This document shows positions 55,294-64,000 of a DNA stretch of 64,000 bases, in pieces. Position numbers and translations under genes: made by a program. The stretch comes from Pleurodeles waltl (taxonomy: Eukaryota > Chordata > Amphibia > Caudata > Salamandridae). The notes below the pieces were generated by a model. The model did not search any database and was not told the DNA's origin. It was given only the letters and a program-made list of their open reading frames with translations. The stretch spans positions 222,514,928 to 222,578,927 of the forward strand of contig NC_090441.1 in assembly GCF_031143425.1 (NCBI RefSeq), given 5' to 3'. Each line of letters begins with the position of its first letter. Within the stretch, counting starts at the first letter, position 1.

Positions 55294-56503
55294 CTAATTT
55301 TTAGATTTGTCCCCACCCTTGTCTGAAGACTTACCATCCTTCTTCTTGCCATCCTTGTCACCCCCTGTATGAACTTTTCTGTTCACTCTTGTTCTGACCC
55401 ATTTGTTTGCCTTCTTTCCCAATTCTTGGGGAGAGGTTAGATCTGAGTCCACTAGATATTGGTGTAACAAATCAGACACACAGTTATTCAGAATATGCTC
55501 TCTCAAGATTAGATTGTACAGGCTTTCATAGTCAGAAACTTTACTGCCATGCAACCACCCCTCCAAGGCCTTCACTGAATGGTCAACAAAGTCTACCCAG
55601 TCTTGTGAGGACTCTTTTCTGGTTTCTCTGAACTTAATCCTGTATTTTTTAGTGGTTAAGCCAAATCCATCCAAGATTGCATTCTTCAAAACTGTAAAAT
55701 CATTGGCATCACTTTCCTTCACAGTAAGGAGCCTATCCCTACCCTTTCCACTGAAAGATACCCATAGGATAGCAGCCCACTGTCTTTGAGGGACCCCCTG
55801 TACCATACAAGCCCTCTCAAGTGCATCAAACCACTTGTTAATGTCATCCCCCTCCTTGTAAGGGGGAACTATATTATGCAGATTCCTAGAATCATGCTCT
55901 CTCACAGGATTACTATCTGGAATACTGCTGCTGCCACCATGGGGTCCAAACCCCAACCTCTATCTCTCTTTTTCTAAGTCTAGGGATTCCCTGTCTAGAG
56001 CCAGCTGTTGCTGTTTAAGCTACAGCCTGGACTCTTCCACTCTCAACTTATTGATTTCCCTTTCTAACATCTTGTCATCAGGGTGGGTGGGTTGGGAATG
56101 TTTTGACACAGAAGAAAGGTTTGAATGAGCAGAGGGAGACCTGTCCCTTACAGTTGGCTCCCTAACAACCTGGCCTCCAGGTACAAAAACATCCCTACTG
56201 TGATGGAAGCTTCTGGTACTACCAGCATTGCTAGGTGGTCTGCTAAGGGGCAGATTGGAAGGGAACCCTGCAACACTCCTACTGGGGGCTCCCCTGAGTC
56301 AGAGTGTGAGCTATCTCCTAACTTCTCAATTGAACTGCCAGCTAAGGCCTTATCATTCTCAATGTGCATGGTAGACAATAATTCTCTGGAAGGGTTCTTT
56401 CCTACACTAAACCTCTATCAATGCAGAGACTCTTTAGGCTCTTAAAGTTAAGGTGGTCATAAGTAGTATTGACCAAATCAAGAGGAGTTCCTACACCAGA
56501 CAT
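55294..56503 (-). pseudogene. gag of element D
   Basis: ATG at 56503. NFKSLKSLCIDRGL is followed by a frame break at about 56405. The middle part is Gly/Ser-rich; the capsid-like part 55956-55294 is open and has KEGDDINKWFDALERACM, SDYESLYNLILREHILNNC and PQELGKKANKWV. It ends at a TAG (55294-55296), and the same frame goes on to the knuckle. Compared with B it keeps the Tyr codon that is TAG there. Confidence 0.8.
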
Positions 56504-56754
56504 GATAGAAAAAGGTTTAGAGACAGATAAAAGATAGAAAAAGTTTCAGGACTTTTTAAAGAACAGGAAAAAAATGTTTTCAAACTTTTTGAAAGTTTTA
56601 TAAAGTTTAGAGGTACTTTTCAGCACTTAGCAGATAGTGTAAGAGAAGAAAAGCAAAACTTTTTGGTTAGGTGTACATACACTAAACTTGTTTTGTATAT
56701 TTTTCTCTTATGAAAAGTACAAAATGACAAAGTGGCAAGTAGTTGCGAGTACTT

Positions 56755-56774
56755 ATCCCACCGCTGCCCAACCA
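56755..56774 (-). promoter_or_regulatory. Primer-binding site of element D (tRNA-Leu-like)
   Basis: On the minus strand, one base after the LTR end at 56776, TGGTTGGGCAGCGGTGGGAT complements the 3' end of tRNA-Leu (AAG/TAG type, from memory) except for two extra bases next to the CCA. Confidence 0.6.
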
Positions 56775-56775
56775 A

Positions 56776-59761
56776 TGTAGGAGGCTGGCCTGGCTTGTAG
56801 TGGGTACCAAGGGGTACTTACACTCTGTGCCAGGTCCAGTTATCCATTATTAGTGTAAAAGAGGTGTTTCTAGCAGCTTAGGCTGATAGAAGGTAGCTAT
56901 AGCAGAGCAGCTTAGGCTGAACTAGGAGACATGCAAAGCTCCTACTATACCACTGGTGTCATATGCACAATATCATAAGAAAACACAATAAACAGATATA
57001 CTAAAAATAAAGGTACTTTATTTTTATGACAATATGCCAAAAGTATCTCAGTGAGTACCCTCAGTATGAGGATGCCAAATATACACAAGATATATGTACA
57101 CAATACCAAAAATATGCAGTAATAGCAAAAGGAAGTAATGCAAGCAATGTAAGGTTACAGTAGATTGCAATAGGAGCACATAGGTATAGGGGCAACACAA
57201 ACCATATACTCCAAAAGTGGAATGCGAACCATGAATGGACCCCAAACCTATGTGAGCTTGTAGAGGGTCGCTGGGACTGTAAGAAAACAGTGAGGGTTAG
57301 GAAAATAGCCCACCCCAAGACCCTGAAAAGTAGGTGTAAAGTGCACCTATAACCCCCAAAGAGCACAGAAGTTGTGATAGGGGGTTTCTGCAAGGAAGAC
57401 CAACACCAGCAAAGCAACAACAGTGGATTTCCAGACCTGAGTACCTTTGAAACAAGGGAACCAAGTCCAAGAGTCGCAACAATGTCGAGAGTGGGCAGAT
57501 GCCCAGGAAATGCCAGCTGAGAGTGCAAAGAAGCTGCCACTGGATGGTAGAAGCTGTGGATTCTGCAAGAACGAAGAGGGCTAGAAACTTCCCCTTTGGA
57601 GGATGGATGTCGTACGTCATGAAGAAGCTTGCAGAGGTGTTCCCACGCAGAAAGACCGCAAACAAGCCTTGCTAGCTGCAAGGGTTGCGGTTAGGATTTT
57701 TGGATGCTGCAGTGGCCCAGGAGGGACCAGGATGTCGCCACTTGGATGAGGAGACAGAGGGGGCACCCAGCAAGTCAGGGAGCCCTCACAGAAGCAGGCA
57801 GCACCTGCAGAAGTACTGGAACAGGCACTTGGAAGAGGAGTGAACTGGAGTCCACCGAGAGACACAAAATGGAGTCTCACGACGCAGGAGGACAACTCAG
57901 AAGGTTGTGCACTGTAGGTTAGAGTGTCGGGGACCCAGGCTTGGCTGTGCACGAAGGAAATCCTGGAAGAGTGCACAGGAGCTGGAGCAGCTGCAAATCA
58001 TGCGGTACCCAGCAATGCAGTCTAGTGTGGGGAGGCAAGGACTTACCTCCACCAAACTTGGACTGAAGAGTCACTGGATTGTGGGAGTCACTTGGACAGA
58101 GTTGCTGAGTTCCAGGGACCACGCTCGTCGTGCTGAGAGGGGACCCAGAGGACCGGTGATGCAGTCTTTAGTTGCATGCGGTTGCAGGGGGAGGATTCCG
58201 TCATCCCACAGGAGATTTTTTCAGAGCTCCTGGTGCAGAAAGGAGGCAGGCTACCCCCAGAGCATGCACCACCAGGAAGCAGTCGAGAAGGCGGCAGGAT
58301 AAGCGATACAAGGTTGCAGTAGTCGTCTTTGCTACTTGTTGCGGTTTTGCAGGCATCCTGAGCAGTCAGCGGTCGATCCTTTGGCAGAAGGTGAAGAGGG
58401 AGATGCATGGGAACTCTGATGAGCACTTGCATTCATTATCTGAAGAATTCCCCAAAGCAGAGATCTTAAATAGCCAGGAAAGGAGGTTTGGCTACCTAGG
58501 AAGGAGGATAGGCTATTAACACCGGTAAGAGCCTATCAGAAGGAGTCTCTGATGTCACCTGCTGGCCCTGGCCACTCAGAGCAGTCCAGTGTGCCAGCAC
58601 ACCTCTGAATCCAAGATGGCAGAGGTCTGGGGCACGCTGGAGGAGCTCTGGGCACCTCCCCTGGGAGGTGCAGGTCAGGGGAGTGGTCACTCCCCTTTCC
58701 TTTGTCCAGTTTCGCGCCAGAGCAGGTCTGGGGGATCCCTGAACTGGTGTAGACTGGCTTATGCAGAGATGGGCACCATCTGTGCCCATCAAAGCATTTC
58801 CAGAGGCTGGGGGAGGCTACTCCTCCCCAGTCCTGACACCTTTTTACAAAGGGAGAGGGTGTAACACCCTCTCTCTGAGGAATTCCTTTGTTCTGCCTTC
58901 CTGGGCCAGGCCTGGCTGGACCCCAGGAGGGCAGAAACCTGTCTGAGGGGTTGGCAGCAGCAGCAGCTGCAGTGAAACCCCGGGAAATGTAGTTTGGCAG
59001 TACCCGGGTCTGTGCTAGAGGCTCTGGGATCCTGGAATTGTCATCCCAATGGCATTGGGGTGACAATTCCATGATCTTAGACATGTTACATGGCCATGTT
59101 TGGAGTTACCATTGTGACACTGTACATAGGTAGTGACCTATGTACAGTGGACGCGTGTAATGGTGTCCCCGCACTCACAAAGTCTGGGGAATTTGCCCTG
59201 AACGATGTGGGGGTACCTTGGCTAGTGCCAGGGTGCCCACACACTAAGTAACTTAGCACCCAACCTTCTTCAGGTGAAGGTTAGACATATAGGTGACTTA
59301 TAAGTTACTTAAGTGCAGTGGTAAATGGTTGTGAAATAACGTAGACATTATTTCACTCAGGCTGCAGTGGCAGACCTGTGTAAGAATTGTCAGAGCTCCC
59401 TATGGGTGGCAAAAGAAATGCTGCAGCCTATAGGGATCTCCAGGAACCCCAATACCCTGCATACCTCAGTCCCATATACTAGGGAATTATAAGGGTGTTC
59501 CAGTATGCCAATGTGAATTGGTTAAATTGGTCACTAGCCTGTTAGTGACAATTTAGAAACAGAGAGCATAACCACTGAGGTTCTGGTTAGCAGAGCCTCA
59601 GTGAGACAGTTAGTCATCACACAGGGAACACATACAGGGCACACTTATGAGCACTGGGGCTCTGGCTGTCAGGGTCCCAGTGACACATACAACTAAAACA
59701 ACATATATACAGTGAAATATGGGGGTAACATGCCAGGCCAGATGGTACTTTCCCACTCACA
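56776..59761 (-). repeat. 5' LTR of element D, most complete copy (about 2,986 bases)
   Basis: On the minus strand it starts TGTGAGTGGGAAAGTACC and ends CTCCTACA. It has the AATAAA-type poly(A) region near 57010-57020. Copies A, B and C can be aligned to it. A GC-rich, promoter-like part lies around 58500-58700. The 206-codon open frame 57681-57061 lies inside the LTR on the element's own strand (see findings). Confidence 0.88.
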
Positions 59762-62608
59762 GTACCAACAAAATCTTAGAGACATTACTCCTTCTGGAGG
59801 TAAGTATTATACACAATATATACACTAGACACCAAAATAAGGTAAGTAATTAGTCACACAATAGTGCAAACAATAGGAAATGCTTTAGAATCCAATGGAA
59901 GAAAATAGGTCTAGGGGCAACACAAACCATATACTAAAAAAGTGGAATGCGAATCACAAATTCCCCCTAGACAAGTGTAGTGTGTGCAGAATCGATGGGA
60001 GGGTAAGAATACTGGAAAGGTAAGTAAATTACCCCACACCAGAGCCCAGAAAAGCAGGAGTGGAGTGCTGCAAGTTTCCTAAGGACACACTACACTTCGT
60101 TATTAGGATTTTGCAGCAGCCAACCAAGTCTGCAAAGATTATTGGACATGAAGACCTGCAAAGGAAGGGGACCAAGTCCAGAAGTTGAAAGAAGTTCCAG
60201 GAAGGACAGAAGCCACTGTAAACCCAGAAGAGGGTGCAAAAGAAGAGTCTCAGGTTAGTCACAGACTGCAAAAATGCAACCTAGGAAGATGCCAGTGGGT
60301 TCCTGCATGATGCAAAAGATGTCCCATGGCATGAAGATTGTTGCACATGAGATTTCGTGTATGAAGGCGCAAACAATCCTTGGCTACGGCAAAAGTGTGT
60401 GTTTCATCAAAATGGCGCTGGATGGACCCAGGAGGGACCTCGGGGCCTAAACTCTCTGTGAGGACGAATAGGGGCCTCTCAGCACTTTAGAGAACCCTCA
60501 GGATGCCAGCTAGCACCCACAGAAGCCGCAGGATCCGGGTTCAAAGAGTTTCAAAATGTGATTGATGCAGCACAACAAAAGAAGGTCCCACGGCGTCGGA
60601 GAACAACTCAGCGAGTTGAGCATCACAGAGTGGAGCACTGGGGACCTGGGCCAGGCTTTGCATGAAGGAATTTTGCAAAGAGTGCACAGAGGCCTCAGAA
60701 GGCGAAGAAGATATAATACACAGGGTACCGTTGATCTCAGGGAAGGCAAGGTCTTACCTCCTCCAAATTGTATCAGCAGGACCTCAGGACAGTCTATGTT
60801 GATTATGTCCATCCTCTGTGTCCTTAGGAGCAAGCTTGTTGCCGTGAGAGGAGTCCAAGGGTACCAGTCGTTGACTTGGAAGGTGCCTTCTTGGAGCAGG
60901 GGAGTGACTCCATCACTCCACGGGAGATTTCTTCGGTCCTACTGGTGCAGGATGAAGACAGGGAGTCCCCAGAGCATGCACACCATGGAAACTGTTGCAG
61001 TTGCATGCTTTAGAGCTGAGGTTGCTGAAGAAAAGTGTCTCTTGTAGACACTTTGTTGCAGTTACAGTGATTCTTGGAGCAGGCTGCAGTTGATCCGAGG
61101 TCAGAAGAGTCTGAAGTTGTTGCAGAGGATTCCTGAAGGAAACTTGCAAGCAGAATCTGTAGAGAACCCACAGGAGAGATCCTAAATAGCCCTGAGAGGG
61201 GGATTAGATACCTTATCAGGTATGGACCTATCAGGAGGGGTCTCTGATGTCACCTGCTGGCATTGGCCACTCAGAGGCCTCCAGAGTGCCCCCACACTTT
61301 GCAAAGCAAGATGGCTGAAGTCTGGGACAGGGGAGTGGTCACTCCCCTTTCCTTTGTCCAGTTTTCCTCCAGAGCAGGGGAGAAGGGGTCCCTGAACCAG
61401 TGTAGTCTGGTTTATGCAAGGAGGGCACCATCTGTGCCCTTCAAAGCATTTCCAGAGGCTGGGGGAGGCTATACATCCCCAGCCTGTAACACCTATTTCC
61501 AAAGAGAGAGGGTGTAACAGCCTGCTCTCAGAGGAAATGCTTTGTTCTGCCTTACTGGGACTGGGCTGCCCAGACCCCAGGAGAGCAGAACCCTGTCTGT
61601 GAGGTGGCAGCAGCTGTAGCTGCAGGTCAAGCCTCTGAGAGCTGGTTTGGCAGTACTGGGGGTCCCTGGTGGAGCCACCAGGATGCATGGAATTGGCTCC
61701 CCAATGCCAGATTTGGAATGGGGGGACAATTCCAAGATCTTGGACATGTTACATGGCCATATTCCAGTTACCATTGTGAAGCTACATAAAGGTATTGACA
61801 TATATGTAGTGCACGCATATAATGGCATCCCCGCACTCACAATGTCCATGGAAATGGCCCTGAACTATGTGGGGACACCTTTGCTAGTGTAAGGGTGCTG
61901 TCACACTTAGGCCCATATTTATACTTTTTTAGAGCCACATTTGCGCCGCTTTTTGACGCAAAAACGGCGCAAACTTACAAAATACAATTGTATTTTGCAA
62001 GTTTGCATCGTTTCTGCGTCAAAAAATTATGCAAATGCAGCGCTAAAAAAGTATAAATATGGGCCTTAGTACCTTTGCACCTAACCTTCAGCAAGTGAAA
62101 ATGGCTGTGAAATAGTGTGTGCATTATTTCACGCAGGCTGCAATGGCAGTCCTGCATAAGGGTTTGTCTGAGATCCTTGTGGGTGGCAAAAGAAATGCTG
62201 CAGCCCATATGTATCTCCTGGACCCCCAATGCCAGGGTACCTAGCTACCATATACTAGGGACTTAGAAGGGGGTCCAGTTTGCCAATTGAAATTGGTAAA
62301 TGAAGTCACTAGCCTACAGTGACAAATTTAAAAGAAGCTATAGCATAAGCACTGAGGTTCTGGTTAGCAGAGCCTCAGTGACACAGTTAGGCACTACACA
62401 GGCATAAACATGAGGTCATAAACTATGAGCACTTGCCAGCAGGATCCCAGTGAGACAGGCAAAACACACTGACATATAAGTTTTTATCTATGAGCACTGG
62501 GTTCCTGGCTAGCATGATCCCAGTGACACAGTAAAAACACACTGACACACACTCACAAACAGGCCAAAAGTGGGGGTAACCATGCTAGAAAGAGGCTACT
62601 TTCTCACA
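59762..62608 (-). mobile_element. Related solo LTR E, 3'-truncated
   Basis: On the minus strand it starts TGTGAGAAAGTAGCC at 62608. It has the same general order as LTR D (GCTCTGCTAACCAGAACCTCAGTG, GGAGATACATATGGGCTGCAGC, the GCCAGCAGGTGACATCAGAG part) but is clearly diverged, so it is a related subfamily. The end with the poly(A) region is missing where element D begins. It contains the MITE at 61910-62065. Confidence 0.75.
61910..62065. mobile_element. Harbinger MITE with perfect TTA duplication
   Basis: A 156-base palindrome: GGCCCATATTTATACTTTTTTAG at the left and its complement CTAAAAAAGTATAAATATGGGCC at the right, with an ACAAAATACAATTGTATTTTG centre. TTA is present on both sides (61907-61909 and 62066-62068). 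It lies in LTR E; other copies of that LTR type lack it. Confidence 0.92.
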
Positions 62609-63790
62609 CCTGGAACAGAACCAGCTACTCAATGCCTCCCAAGCAGGCTTTTGCAGCAATCACAGCACCCAGACTGCCCTGATCACAGCCACCGTTGACA
62701 TCCTCGACTGAAGAGAAACAGAAGCTCTAATCCTACTTAAACTCTCTGCAGCCTTTGACACCGTCTCACCCCACACGCTGATGAAAGGACTCCACCACAT
62801 CTTCATCAAAGGACATGCACTCAGATAGACTTCAGCATATGTATGACCGCTGGCCAACATCGTCAGATCACACAACTTCAACATAATATCCTATGCAGAT
62901 GAAACCCAGCTCATCATCTCACTCACAGACAACCCTACCACCACTTGGACCAACTTCCACAAATGCATGACAGGTGTTGCCAACTGGATGAAGAACAACT
63001 GCCTGAACCTGAACACAGCAAGACAGAAGTACCAATTTTAAGCAGCAACTGCAACCAATTGAGCGATGCCTGGTGGTCCTCAGACCTGGGACTTGAACCC
63101 ACACCCACCGACAATGCCAAAAACCTTGGAATCATCATAGACAACAATCTCACCATGAAGTCACAGATGAACGTCATCCCCTCCACCTGCTTTCTAACTC
63201 TGTGCCTGCTATATAGGTTTTTCAAGTAGCTACCCTTGCACACCAGATGTACCGTGACACAGGCCCTCATCACCAGCTGACTGGATTATGGCAATGCTCT
63301 TTATGTAGGAATCGCCACACACTTCCTACATAGACTTTAATAGACTTTAATCCATACAGAACACCACAGCCAGACTAGTCCTCAACCTTCCCTGATGAAC
63401 CCACATCACACCCCACCTCAGACAACTGCACTGTCTCCCCGTACCAAAGGGAGTCAATTTAACATGATGACCCATGCACATAAGGCTCTGCACAACCAAG
63501 GATGCACCTACATCAACTTCCACTAACCATCACGAAGACTGCGCGCTGCCTTCCTGCACACACTCCTCATATCTACCAAAGCAGAAGTGGAGGACACTCC
63601 TTCTCCTACATCGCAGAAAAAAAACAGGAACAACCTCCCCATGCAGCTCTGGACTATCACCTCACTTCCTGATTTCTGAAGGGCACTCAAAACATGACTT
63701 TTCTAATGAGCCTCCCGGGACCTGCAAGTGCCTGGGTATCCTTTACGGTGTTTAGCAGTGCTATACAAATCCAGATTGATTTATTGCTTG
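62609..63790 (+). pseudogene. LINE reverse transcriptase remnant (CR1/L2 group)
   Basis: With stops and shifts: LNASQAGFCSNHSTQTALIT, LKLSAAFDTVSPHTL, ISYADETQLIISL (YADD box changed to YADE), LNLNTAKTEV, AKNLGIIIDNNLTM, THAHKALHNQG and a degraded tail. The 3' end has a TTTACGGTGTTTAGCAGTGCTATAC-like segment at 63740-63770 as in LINE 3' UTRs. It is the right orientation and position to be the rest of the LINE broken at 50028, but about 140 codons between them are missing. Confidence 0.75.
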
Positions 63791-64000
63791 CAATACCCCT
63801 ATGTAGGAAATATGTAAATTAGCCTAAAGTACTACTTTATTATCTTACATTCATGCAAAGGTGTTGAACTGAGACAGGCCATGCTTATAAAATGCTTGGT
63901 TCCACCACGTCATGGCAGGTAATATTGTTACATAATCTGTGCAACGCATGTGTATCTAGAAGAGATTTTGTGCTGCAAAAGAAACCAGTTACTTAACTGT
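63791..64000. other. Spacer, nothing recognised
   Basis: No gene or repeat recognised. Confidence 0.4.

Larger units (their letters stand above)
52091..59761 (-). mobile_element. Gmr1-like Ty3/gypsy element D (minus strand)
   Basis: Reading from the right: long LTR (59761-56776), primer-binding site, gag (56503-55294), knuckle and protease, integrase, then reverse transcriptase, in the same order as in element B. The element is cut off in the RT at about 52091 by the LINE; no 3' LTR is present. The unbroken frame 53284-52091 contains both the integrase C-terminus and the RT, which shows directly that integrase comes first. Confidence 0.9.

Noticed and set aside
1..64000. Envelope gene of an endogenous retrovirus
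   Set aside because: No env-like frame follows RT or integrase in any LTR element here; all LTR elements fit Ty3/gypsy without envelope.

Overview
The window looks like intronic DNA from a vertebrate with a giant, transposon-filled genome. A salamander is the best guess. This is inferred from DIRS-type elements, long-LTR Gmr1-like Ty3/gypsy elements, PIF/Harbinger MITEs and CR1/L2-type LINEs packed between two immune-type SRCR exons; no host species can be proven from the sequence alone.

Host gene: two complete SRCR-domain exons lie on the + strand at 4813-5127 and 45311-45631. Each has eight cysteines, canonical splice sites and phase 1-1 borders. They look like neighbouring exons of one CD163/WC1/SCART/DMBT1-type scavenger receptor gene, separated by about 40.2 kb of intron. 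No other host coding exon was recognised.

Layout. 1-4109: start of a minus-strand Gmr1-like element (gag start, leader, long LTR); the LTR is split by a 1.2-kb insertion that carries a hammerhead-ribozyme motif. 4110-4506: MITE. 4813-5127: SRCR exon. 7169-14977: DIRS element split by a full-length minus-strand gypsy element (7873-13240; 318-bp LTRs; CACTT target duplication). 15299-15712: 31-bp minisatellite. 16291-26380: plus-strand Gmr1-like element, itself interrupted by a 759-bp hAT-type element (23070-23828) made of consecutive hairpins. 26917-32299: MITE, roughly 100-bp minisatellite and decayed BED-finger hAT transposase gene. 32293-34317: LTR fragment. 34321-37232: PIF/Harbinger element with both genes (transposase end and Myb/SANT-like protein). 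38653-44245: second Myb-like remnant, several MITEs and two LINE tails. 45311-45631: SRCR exon. 46316-50028: MITE, gypsy gag remnant, LTR-like repeat, tyrosine-recombinase-like remnant and LINE endonuclease remnant. 50030-52090: LINE reverse transcriptase (minus). 52091-59761: second large Gmr1-like element (minus). 59762-62608: related solo LTR with a perfect-TSD MITE. 62609-63790: LINE reverse-transcriptase remnant (plus).

The most striking observations are the integrase-before-reverse-transcriptase order in two independent LTR elements, the chain of six long hairpins in the hAT-type insertion, the hammerhead ribozyme core in the 1.2-kb insertion, and overlapping open frames kept in three copies of the Gmr1-like LTR. 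Apart from the SRCR exons and one 372-codon LINE frame, most coding stretches are broken by stops or frameshifts.
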